The translations under genes were made by a program, and so were the position numbers. DNA of 8,205 nt, taken from Deltaproteobacteria bacterium. GTDB lineage: Bacteria; Myxococcota_A; Polyangia; HGW-17. Below, piece after piece: positions 1-6,493 of the stretch. The notes under the pieces were generated by a model. It made no database searches. It was not told the origin of the DNA and worked only from the letters and a program-made list of their open reading frames with translations. Within the stretch, counting starts at the first letter, position 1. Each line of letters opens with the position of its first letter. The stretch spans positions 1-8,205 of the forward strand of contig QKIM01000049.1 of the NCBI GenBank assembly GCA_003249585.1. Direction: 5' to 3'.

Positions 1-787
1 GGTTGAAGCTGTCCACGGCGACGATCATGTAGCGATCCAGGTCGTATTCCCGCCCGAAGGTCTCCTCATCCCAACGCATGGCTTCTTTCAGTGCGTACAT
101 CGCGTGGCCGACCCGATCCACGTCCTTCTCCTCCACATAAATCTCTAGGGTCACCGCGCGTCCCGAAGCCGTGATGAAGTGTTCCTGCACCGGGGAAAGG
201 CGACCCGCCACCAGTGCGAAGAGGTAGGAAGGCTTGGGATGGGGATCCTCCCAGGTGACCCAGTGCCGGTCCTCCTCGCGCCCCTCCCCCGTCAGATTTC
301 CGTTGGAGAGCAACACCGGAAACTCCTGGATCGGAGCATCGATCCGGACGGAATAGGTCGCAAGCACATCGGGACGATCGAGAAACCACGTGATCTTCCT
401 GAATCCCTCTGGCTCACATTGGGTGCAGAGGATCCGGCCCGACCGGTAGAGTCCCTCCAGTGAGGTGTTCTCGTCTGGATGTACCAGGACCTCCGTTTCC
501 AGTGTAAAGCGCTCTGGGGGCTCATGAATCGTCATGGTCTCCGCCGTAATCTCGAAGGCGTCCTCTGGGATTGCCAGTCCATCGATCCTGATCCCGAGTG
601 TTTCCAGGTTGCGGCCCACGAGGATCAGGGCTCCACCCTGCCCTTCAGGGTTGAGGGAAACGTCGAGGCGCGCCGTGATGGTGGTCTCATCAGCGTCGAT
701 CCGTACCGCGAGGTGGCAATGCTCGATGAAATAATCGGGCGGTCGATAGTCTTTCAGGTAGGTTTTTTTCCGTGGTTCAGATGTCAT
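1..787 (-). CDS. pepN: Aminopeptidase N (M1 family), N-terminal 262 residues, cut by the window edge
   Basis: Cytoplasmic zinc metallopeptidase that removes N-terminal residues from peptides. Read from the ATG at 787-785, the frame stays open for 262 codons to the left edge. The translation follows E. coli PepN closely from the first residues (KDYRPPDYFIE, residues 12-22) through ERFTLE (92-97), TSLEGLYRSG (108-117), CTQCEPEGFR (121-130), FLDRPDV (135-141), LLSNGN (159-164), HPKPSYLFALVAG (183-195) and YDLDRYMIVAVD (248-259). Gln123 and Glu125 match the residues that E. coli PepN uses to hold the substrate N-terminus. The GAMEN and HEXXH/E zinc motifs should lie just past the edge, so catalytic integrity cannot be judged. 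The start has a GGGGG-rich Shine-Dalgarno four to five bases upstream and overlaps the end of the kinase gene by 11 bases, implying translational coupling. One small oddity is Ser260, where E. coli has Phe, just before the expected GAMEN loop. The family assignment is near certain; activity is inferred. Confidence 0.96.
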   Translation of the reverse strand, partial: MTSEPRKKTYLKDYRPPDYFIEHCHLAVRIDADETTITARLDVSLNPEGQGGALILVGRNLETLGIRIDGLAIPEDAFEITAETMTIHEPPERFTLETEVLVHPDENTSLEGLYRSGRILCTQCEPEGFRKITWFLDRPDVLATYSVRIDAPIQEFPVLLSNGNLTGEGREEDRHWVTWEDPHPKPSYLFALVAGRLSPVQEHFITASGRAVTLEIYVEEKDVDRVGHAMYALKEAMRWDEETFGREYDLDRYMIVAVDSFN

Positions 788-3002
788 GTTCCCCCGATGC
801 GACGCCCGCTCTCGAGAGGAGCGCGTCGGAAACGTGAAGACTGATTTCGTTGAGTTTAAAGGGCTTCCGTATCACCCTGAACACCCGCTCCCGATGATAC
901 TCTTCCCGCTCCTTGGACATGACCTTGCCGGTCATGACGATGACCGTCGGCGTCGCTGATCCTGGGGCCGCGTGGAGACGGTCGAGGAAGACCGTGCCGG
1001 TCATCTTGGGCATCTGCAGGTCTACGATCACAATATCGACATGAGTTTCCCCTATGATGTTCAGGGCCTCCTGCCCGTCGCCCGTAGTGAGAACCTCATG
1101 CCCCAGCGTCTTGAGGAAGGTGTCAAGGAGCTGCCGGAGATCGGGCTCGTCGTCCAGAATGAGGATTGTGGCACAGACAGCACCGGGCACTCCGACCTGG
1201 GAAGGAACAGAGTCCTTCCGGGCACGGGTCGGAACGATGGGGAGCTTCACCGTAAAGGTCGTCCCCTCCCCGACCTTGGACACCACATCGATGGAGCCCT
1301 TGTGGTTGGAGACGATGGTGTGGCTGATGCTGAGCCCGAGCCCCGTCCCCTTGACCGAGGATTGAGCATCTGCACCGTGCGAATGTTCGCCCTTTGTGGA
1401 GAAGAAGGGGGAGAAGATCTGGTTCAGGTGCTCGGGAGGGATCCCGCATCCCCGGTCGCCGATCTTCACGAAGACCCAGGCATCGTCCACACCGGTCTCC
1501 ACGGTAATAGTCTTGTCCGGGCTCTCGATCATGGCGTGGTGCGCGTTGATGAGGATGTTCAGGATGACCTGCCCGATTTGGGTCGTGTCCATCATCGTGT
1601 GGGGGACAGAGCGCAGATTCTTCACGATATGGACCCCCTTGGAGGCGACCTCGTGATCGAGCATGATGAGGGTCTCGGTGACCACATCGGAGAGATTCCC
1701 GGAGCCTATACTGCCCGTTTTTCCACCGCTGAAGGTCAGGAGGTTGGAGGTGATGTTCTTGGCTCGCAGCGCCGATCTGCGGATCGTCTTGAAGTAGTTC
1801 TTGACGTCCTCGGGGAGATCCTTTCGGAACATTCCGAGCTCCGAGTACCCGAGCACAGCGAGGTTGATGTTGTTGAATTCATGGGCTACACCACCGGCCA
1901 GGGTACCGACGGCGGCCATGCGCTCCGCGCGAATGAGCTGCTCCTCAAGAGACTTGCGCTCCGTAATGTCCCGGAGAATCCCCTCAAACCCGATATCTTC
2001 CCCCTCGGAACTGAAATAATGCGCATTGGTGGACACCCACAGGAGGTGCCCGTCCTTGGTCCGCATCTGCCCCTCGAACTCCTGAACCTGCCCATGGAGC
2101 CCGATGGTCTTGAGAAAGTTGTCGCGCTCCTGGACGGAGAAGAACAGATCCTTCGTGAAGTTCATCCCCATCATCTCGTCGGAGGAGTATCCGAAGATCT
2201 TCAGGCACGAGGGAGAGACGAGGATGATCCGCCCCTCGGAGTCCGTCCTGAAATAGGTGTCGTGCAGGTTCTCGAAGATCATCCTGTACTTCACCTCGCT
2301 TCTCCGGAGCGCTTCCTCCATCTCGAGCCGGACAGACTCGAAGAGTCCCTTCTCGAGGGTACGTGACAAAATGGTGACCACGTCGTCGAGGATGTGGATC
2401 ACAGGTTTGGGAACATCACGGGTGCTTTCGGGCGAAGAGCACTGCTGGAGCAATATGCCCCCCATGAGCTTTTTGCCGACCTTTACAGGGAAATAATGCA
2501 GTTCCACGATCCCGTTTCGGGCGAAATTCTCACCGACCCGCTCTATGCACTCGGTGGAGAGCTGCTGCATGCCCGAGTCGCCCTCGTCGAGACAGGTCCT
2601 GTGGATGCCTTCCGAGGTGAGCCGAAAAGCGCGCCCGGTACCGAACAGCGTCTCGATGTCCGCGCAAAAGGGGAGAAAATCTCCATGTGCAGTCCCATCC
2701 TCCTGCCATTCCAGCCGCGGGATGAAGGAGTCCCCCTCTTCACGGGCGAGGTAGGTGATCCGCTGAGCGGAACTCTGGGGGCCCACCATGTTGAGGATAA
2801 CCTGGAAAAATTCGAGATCGCTTTCAAAGTCCTTGCTGGACAGCTTCCAGAGATCGGTGCGAAGCCGGGCAAAGGCCGTCATCTGCCGGTGGGGCTTGAC
2901 CGTCTTGGGAGACCGGGTTCCGCCTGAGTGGCCGACGAGCGCGAAAACACCAATCCCCACGCACATCCCCAGGGCGACACTCACGATGATCGTCAACAAC
3001 AT
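777..3002 (-). CDS. Membrane-anchored hybrid histidine kinase (PAS, HisKA, HATPase, receiver)
   Basis: Hybrid sensor kinase of 741 residues. One N-terminal membrane helix (about 2-24) is followed by a region of about 55-220 that may be a diverged GAF-like sensor (not firmly assigned), then a short coiled linker. A PAS domain (about 235-350) ends in the usual RDITERK. The HisKA domain has its phospho-acceptor His374 in GGVAHEFNN. The ATPase domain has the N-box (Asn482, Asn486), G1 box DRGCG (516-520), F-box FSPFF (530-534) and G2 box GTGLGLS (552-558). A C-terminal receiver domain (about 611-728) has acidic Asp617/Asp618, phospho-acceptor Asp661, Thr691 and Lys713, so the whole set of catalytic residues is present. 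There is no HPt or output domain and no partner regulator in view. The frame stays open upstream to 3302, but the ATG at 3002-3000 is preferred: it has GGGAG seven bases upstream, it opens directly into the membrane helix, and the extension would run through the promoter and into the divergent gene. pepN follows with an overlap. Confidence 0.94.
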   Translation of the reverse strand: MLLTIIVSVALGMCVGIGVFALVGHSGGTRSPKTVKPHRQMTAFARLRTDLWKLSSKDFESDLEFFQVILNMVGPQSSAQRITYLAREEGDSFIPRLEWQEDGTAHGDFLPFCADIETLFGTGRAFRLTSEGIHRTCLDEGDSGMQQLSTECIERVGENFARNGIVELHYFPVKVGKKLMGGILLQQCSSPESTRDVPKPVIHILDDVVTILSRTLEKGLFESVRLEMEEALRRSEVKYRMIFENLHDTYFRTDSEGRIILVSPSCLKIFGYSSDEMMGMNFTKDLFFSVQERDNFLKTIGLHGQVQEFEGQMRTKDGHLLWVSTNAHYFSSEGEDIGFEGILRDITERKSLEEQLIRAERMAAVGTLAGGVAHEFNNINLAVLGYSELGMFRKDLPEDVKNYFKTIRRSALRAKNITSNLLTFSGGKTGSIGSGNLSDVVTETLIMLDHEVASKGVHIVKNLRSVPHTMMDTTQIGQVILNILINAHHAMIESPDKTITVETGVDDAWVFVKIGDRGCGIPPEHLNQIFSPFFSTKGEHSHGADAQSSVKGTGLGLSISHTIVSNHKGSIDVVSKVGEGTTFTVKLPIVPTRARKDSVPSQVGVPGAVCATILILDDEPDLRQLLDTFLKTLGHEVLTTGDGQEALNIIGETHVDIVIVDLQMPKMTGTVFLDRLHAAPGSATPTVIVMTGKVMSKEREEYHRERVFRVIRKPFKLNEISLHVSDALLSRAGVASGEHDI

Positions 3003-3018
3003 TTCAAAGCTCCCGACC

Positions 3019-3034
3019 CGACGGGATCCCGTCG
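3019..3034. repeat. 16-base perfect palindrome beside the kinase ribosome binding site
   Basis: CGACGGGATCCCGTCG reads the same on both strands. On the minus strand it ends four bases before the GGGAG ribosome binding site (3014-3010) of the kinase gene. In RNA it can fold into a six-base-pair stem with a GATC loop, so it could modulate translation; as DNA it could be an operator for a dimeric regulator. Neither role is shown by the sequence alone. Confidence 0.5.
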
Positions 3035-3075
3035 ACGCGGCTGCCCCGGACCAGGCTCGGCTGGCTGGCGAGGCA

Positions 3076-3091
3076 CACTGAATTCTCAGTG
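3076..3091. repeat. Inverted repeat at the predicted kinase transcription start
   Basis: Arms CACTGA and TCAGTG (six bases each) flank a four-base spacer ATTC. The repeat covers the place where transcription from the promoter at 3096-3123 should begin (about 3089 on the minus strand). A bound protein there would block the polymerase, and a transcript starting upstream of it would carry a small 5' hairpin. The arms are short, so chance is a real alternative. Confidence 0.35.
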
Positions 3092-3095
3092 GCCG

Positions 3096-3123
3096 ATTAT
3101 AGCAGGAAGTTGCCCCTCTACAA
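3096..3123 (-). promoter_or_regulatory. Sigma-70-type promoter with extended -10 for the kinase-pepN operon
   Basis: On the minus strand a perfect TATAAT (3101-3096) is preceded by TGC (3104-3102), giving an extended -10. TTGTAG (3123-3118) sits 16 bases upstream as a weak -35 that keeps only the TTG. Transcription would begin near 3089 and leave a leader of about 85-90 bases before the kinase ATG. In DNA this rich in G and C a perfect -10 with TG extension at the right place is unlikely to be accidental, but no transcript data are available. Confidence 0.6.
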
Positions 3124-3218
3124 GCCTCCCCTCGTGAAGATGCATGGGCGTGCCGGTTGACGCCAGTCTCCCGGGTCCGAACCGCGAGAATCAGCTGGAT
3201 TCGGCCCGGGGGAGTGGA

Positions 3219-3224
3219 TAAAAT
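3219..3224 (+). promoter_or_regulatory. Possible -10 element for the FHA-TPR operon
   Basis: TAAAAT matches five of six bases of the sigma-70 -10 and lies about 39 bases before the FHA start codon, in an otherwise GC-rich stretch. Transcription would begin near 3231. The hexamer 17 bases upstream (TGGATT, 3196-3201) is a poor -35, so this is a weak call that rests mostly on position. Confidence 0.25.
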
Positions 3225-3262
3225 GATGGCACCCGCGACCCGAGCGCGGCCATCAAGATACC

Positions 3263-4294
3263 ATGAGCAACGACAGTACGAATATTCGCATCCCCCGGCC
3301 ATCAGGCCCGCTGAGCGCCACGAGGATCGTGTCCCGTGACATCGTACCGATCCCGGTCTCTGCCTGGATCCGCCACCGATTCATTCAGCACCACAAGCAG
3401 CTCCGAGCGCTCTCAGCCGAGGCATCCCGGGCTGCATATCTCATCACGGCTCTGGGAGAGGACGGTGACTTCGTGCAGGTCGATCGGGTCGTGGGCGAAG
3501 GAAAATGCGCCGACATCCTCGTCGGCCGGCATCCCTCGTGCCAGCTCGCTCTCGGGTCAGATCCCTCCGTGTCCCTGCGGCACCTGATCGTGAGAATCTA
3601 TCACCGTCCCCATAAGAAAGCCGTTGTGAAGGTCCTGGACCTGCACAGCGAGACCGGATTCCAGGACGAATCGGGCACGACGGTGACGGCCCTCAAGTGC
3701 GAGGGGGCCTTCTTCATCAAGGTGGGCCAATACGCCATCTTCGCCTTTGACAACGACGCCCCCCTGCGTACTGAAGATCCCGCAGAGGCATGGCAGAACC
3801 TCCCTGCCCGGGAGATCATCGATATGCGTGCCGAGGAGGAGGCAGAGCGCCCACCTCCCCCAAAACCCGACGTGAACCCACGCCTGAGACTCGTCCATAC
3901 CGGGGAACGGCCCATCACCTTCGTGACGCGCGTCGTTGGCCCGCTGCATCTGGGCAGGGTCTCCCGACACGATGAACGGGCGCTTGGGTTCCTCTTCATT
4001 ACCGGAAAGGGGCTGGACATGTCCATCCCCCTGTCAGCGGCCGCCCTGGCTCGTGGGGTCCTCATCGGCCGGTATCTGCGCTGTGATATCGGGTACGATG
4101 CCATCCCCTTCTCCGCCAATATCTCGCGAATCCATCTCGTCCTGCTGCTCGACGAGACCGGGTTCTGGGCCATCGACGCCGCCAGCAGCAACGGATGCTA
4201 CCACCAGGGCACCCCCTTCCACTCGATGCTCATTGAAGAGGGCACCGATATCTCCTTGGCCAACGAATACATGCTGCGCTGGCGGACAGCCTGA
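3263..4294 (+). CDS. Protein with two FHA domains
   Basis: This 343-residue protein has no signal peptide or membrane segment, so it is probably cytoplasmic. FHA domains bind phosphothreonine peptides. The C-terminal one (about 262-341) is canonical, with IGR (268-270), SRIH (288-291) and DAASSNG (305-311). An earlier one (about 80-163) keeps GRH (88-90), SLRH (104-107) and DLHSETG (126-132), but Thr131 replaces the Asn that normally touches the bound peptide backbone, so it may bind weakly or serve structure. An acidic and proline-rich linker (about 188-206, with four prolines in a row) and a middle segment (about 207-260) join them. The ATG at 3263 is the only possible start, because an in-frame stop lies at 3224-3226 and no GTG or TTG comes between, yet it has no clear Shine-Dalgarno. 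The TPR lipoprotein gene follows after 17 bases, almost certainly in the same operon. No Ser/Thr kinase or phosphatase is in view. Confidence 0.85.
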   Translation: MSNDSTNIRIPRPSGPLSATRIVSRDIVPIPVSAWIRHRFIQHHKQLRALSAEASRAAYLITALGEDGDFVQVDRVVGEGKCADILVGRHPSCQLALGSDPSVSLRHLIVRIYHRPHKKAVVKVLDLHSETGFQDESGTTVTALKCEGAFFIKVGQYAIFAFDNDAPLRTEDPAEAWQNLPAREIIDMRAEEEAERPPPPKPDVNPRLRLVHTGERPITFVTRVVGPLHLGRVSRHDERALGFLFITGKGLDMSIPLSAAALARGVLIGRYLRCDIGYDAIPFSANISRIHLVLLLDETGFWAIDAASSNGCYHQGTPFHSMLIEEGTDISLANEYMLRWRTA

Positions 4295-4311
4295 CGCGGC
4301 CGGAGGCACAC

Positions 4312-5409
4312 ATGAAGTACACCCACCTGCTCCCCCTCGTGATCACCCTCGGGCTCTTCGCCTGCACTTCAGCCAAGGGACCGTCCACTCCGCCATCTGG
4401 AGGTACGGCCCAGGAGTCCCCCGCCAAGGACCAGGGTGGGGACAAGAGCGAAAAGGCGGCCAAGAAGCCTCAGGCAGCAGAGAAAAAGAAGATGACGGTG
4501 GCTGACATGACCGCCATCCTTGCCAAGGACGCGAAAAACGCCAATGCCTATTTCTCCCGCGGGACCATGTGGTTTTACCAGGAGAAGAACACGACCCGGG
4601 CCATCGAGGACTTCAACAAGGCCATCGAACTCGACCCGACGCACGAGAAGGCATACTTCAACCGCGGGTTCGTCCATGTCAGCCTCAAAGACTGGAATTC
4701 TGCCGAGCGGGACTTTAAAAAGGTCCTGGAGCTCAATCCCCGAAATGGGCAGGCACACAACCAGCTTGGTCTGATCATGGAGGAGAAGAAGAACGTCAAG
4801 AAGGCCGTGGAGTATTACACCAAGGCCATCGCCCTCATGCCTGGATCTGCCAAGGCGAAGTACAACCGGGGACTCCTGTACATGATGCAGAAGAAATACC
4901 GCATGGCGCTCCCCGACTTCAACGAGGCCCTCAAACTGAAGCCGGACTACACCAAGGCCCTGAAGAACCGCGCCTTTGTCCGCTACCATCTCAAACAGTT
5001 GGATGACGCCCTTTCAGACATCGACAAGGCCATCGCCAAAGATTCGGCTTACGCCAGCGCCTACTTCGTCAGGGCGATGATCCGGTACCGGAAGAAGGAT
5101 CTGGAGAAGGCCCGCGAGGATCTGAACAAGACTGTCGAGCTGGGCCGCCGGGAGGTCACCGTCTACTACATGCTCGGAGTCGTAAACGCGACGCTGAAGC
5201 GGTACAAGGATGCCATCGAGGCCTACTCCAAGGCCCTGGAGAAGAACCCGAAGCTCTTGAAGGCCTATTACAATCGCGCCCTGGCGTATTTCAACACCGC
5301 CGACTACACCCACGCATGGGCCGATGTCCGACATGCCCAAAAACATGGCTTCAAGGTGAACAGGAAGTTTCTCAAGGCGCTCCAGAAGAGCTCGGGCCGA
5401 CGACGCTGA
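4312..5409 (+). CDS. TPR-repeat lipoprotein
   Basis: This 365-residue envelope lipoprotein is probably a protein-binding scaffold. The start has a good ribosome binding site (GGAGG, six bases upstream). Residues 1-17 form a short signal peptide ending in the lipobox LFAC, with Cys18 as the lipidated residue. Thr19 follows rather than Asp, which under the E. coli Lol rule predicts the outer membrane. A Lys, Pro, Gly and Ser-rich tether spans about 19-75. Eight tetratricopeptide repeats then run from 76 to 347 with an exact 34-residue period (starts near 76, 110, 144, 178, 212, 246, 280 and 314). The pattern of AYFNRG-type first helices and AIEDFNKAIELDP-type second helices is clear throughout. 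The tail is basic (SSGRRR). The gene lies 17 bases after the FHA gene, so the two products may share a pathway, although one is predicted in the cytoplasm and the other in the envelope. The binding partner cannot be read from the sequence. Confidence 0.93.
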   Translation: MKYTHLLPLVITLGLFACTSAKGPSTPPSGGTAQESPAKDQGGDKSEKAAKKPQAAEKKKMTVADMTAILAKDAKNANAYFSRGTMWFYQEKNTTRAIEDFNKAIELDPTHEKAYFNRGFVHVSLKDWNSAERDFKKVLELNPRNGQAHNQLGLIMEEKKNVKKAVEYYTKAIALMPGSAKAKYNRGLLYMMQKKYRMALPDFNEALKLKPDYTKALKNRAFVRYHLKQLDDALSDIDKAIAKDSAYASAYFVRAMIRYRKKDLEKAREDLNKTVELGRREVTVYYMLGVVNATLKRYKDAIEAYSKALEKNPKLLKAYYNRALAYFNTADYTHAWADVRHAQKHGFKVNRKFLKALQKSSGRRR

Positions 5410-5419
5410 TTCGGAGGGG

Positions 5420-6493
5420 TTACTTGCGGTTGGGGCGGATGTCTTCAAAGCCCATGTAAAGGAAGACTTTCAACTCATAGGCCTTGTCATACTGCGAGAA
5501 ATAGTAGTTGGTCCAGGTGGAATTCTCGAAAGAATCCAATAGGGTTGTGAGAGAAGGAACGGCGCCGTAGTTTTTCCGTGAGAGCACCGCCATGAACATG
5601 CCGCTCCCAACCTTCTTGAAGAACGTGATCGGGGTGCCTTTGCGGATATAGGCAAAGGGGACCGATGCCGCGCTGTCGCTGAAGGCGGCCTTGTCCGTAG
5701 CCAGGGAATATTTCCCCTGCAGCCAGGAGGTATCGAACACCGAGTCCACCCGGAAGGAGTATTTGTAGGAATAATAGTAGTAGGCAGTCTTGCCGACCCG
5801 CTTCTTCTCCACCCACCCGCGGAACTTCATGTCGTAGTCCGTGGGAGAGGCGATCTGGGCCCAGTTCCCCCTGTAGGACTCGATCTTCATCTTGGCCTTA
5901 CCCATGAGGGTCCCCACCGTGGCGGCCTTGCCCGGCGAGAGATAGACCGGCCCCGGGCTCACCTCGTAAAGGTTCCTCTGCCACCTCGAATAGAAGGAGT
6001 AGTAGACGTTCTTGTAGGGGCCAAACTTGATACCCACGGCAGCGGCGGGCACGAAGATCTTCATCGGCATGAGATGATGCAGCTCCACCTCGTAGAAATC
6101 ACCACGTTTTTTCGCCTTGGAGACAACTACTCCCTGTCGCAGCCAGCCCCGGGCGCCCCCTGCCAGGGAGGGCGCTCCGTAGAAGAGGGTGTTCTGGGAG
6201 ATGATCTGCCCGATATTCCCCTCCTTGACCCACCCTTTGACCACAAAGGGCACGGTGATGATGATCTGCGCCCACCCTTTGGTGCGCTTGACCACCCACA
6301 CCTTGAGTCCACGGGGGACCTCCATCACCACCTTGCCCAGGGGCGCAGAGTGGACCTTGACCCCGTCGTAATATCCGTAGTTTTGTGTCTTCTCAGGCAC
6401 CAGGAGCCAGGGCTTCCCTCGCTTCGCCTCGGCATCCAGGCGGGCGATGGGGGAGACCCCGAGAAGCGATATAAGCACGATCAGCGCAGTCAT
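5420..6493 (-). CDS. Secreted protein with SH3b-like repeats, function unknown
   Basis: This 357-residue protein has a short hydrophobic N-terminus (MTALIVLISLLG) that looks like a signal peptide, perhaps cut after the DAEA at 20-23. Several segments have the bacterial SH3 pattern of a 'variable residues-AP-hydrophobic strand-Gly-Trp' module: about 46-92 (VHSAPLG to KGWVKEGNI), about 104-150, about 183-231 (VYLSPGK to RGWVEKKRV) and, weaker, about 265-306. Such modules often bind cell-wall glycans or proteins, which would put this product in the periplasm or at the surface; the exact ligand is unknown. Tyrosine is very frequent, with a run of four at 238-241. The start chosen is the second of two adjacent ATGs, because GAGG lies five bases before it and only two before the first (6496). 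Either way it overlaps the stop of the upstream gene, so translation is probably coupled. The stop is only 10 bases from the end of the convergent TPR gene. The gene is certain; the domain reading is moderate. Confidence 0.75.
   Translation of the reverse strand: MTALIVLISLLGVSPIARLDAEAKRGKPWLLVPEKTQNYGYYDGVKVHSAPLGKVVMEVPRGLKVWVVKRTKGWAQIIITVPFVVKGWVKEGNIGQIISQNTLFYGAPSLAGGARGWLRQGVVVSKAKKRGDFYEVELHHLMPMKIFVPAAAVGIKFGPYKNVYYSFYSRWQRNLYEVSPGPVYLSPGKAATVGTLMGKAKMKIESYRGNWAQIASPTDYDMKFRGWVEKKRVGKTAYYYYSYKYSFRVDSVFDTSWLQGKYSLATDKAAFSDSAASVPFAYIRKGTPITFFKKVGSGMFMAVLSRKNYGAVPSLTTLLDSFENSTWTNYYFSQYDKAYELKVFLYMGFEDIRPNRK

Larger units (their letters stand above)
3003..3262. other. Divergent intergenic control region between the kinase and FHA genes
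   Basis: This stretch of 260 bases lies between the divergent kinase and FHA genes. It contains the kinase promoter, a 16-base palindrome and a shorter inverted repeat, all on the kinase side. On the FHA side I see only a possible -10 (TAAAAT). No small gene or RNA gene is convincing: the short open frames here have no ribosome binding site and give arginine- and proline-rich translations. Confidence 0.7.

Noticed and set aside
66..525. Short open frames within the first 500 bases on both strands
   Set aside because: They lie out of frame or antisense to pepN, whose match to the E. coli protein is continuous through the region.
757..769. A run of seven A (minus strand) in codons 7-9 of pepN as a phase-variation or frameshift tract
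   Set aside because: Seven bases is short for slippage control, the frame reads through correctly, and there is no alternative frame with a meaningful product.
972..2366. A 464-codon open frame on the plus strand opposite the kinase gene
   Set aside because: Its translation is rich in Gly, Asp, Glu and Leu with no motif, and the opposite strand encodes a complete kinase with every catalytic box. Long antisense frames are common in GC-rich genes.
3157..3191. TTGACG at 3157 as the -35 of an FHA gene promoter
   Set aside because: No acceptable -10 lies 16-18 bases downstream; the nearest A/T-rich hexamer is 23 bases away.
3226..3245. TGGCAC near 3226 as the -24 part of a sigma-54 promoter
   Set aside because: The required GC-containing -12 element (TTGC) is absent at the right spacing.
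5441..5467. GTCTTC/GAAGAC inverted repeat followed by TTT, as a terminator for the TPR gene
   Set aside because: The loop is 15 bases, the arms are only six bases with half A/T, the T-run is three, and the whole lies in the coding end of the SH3b gene.
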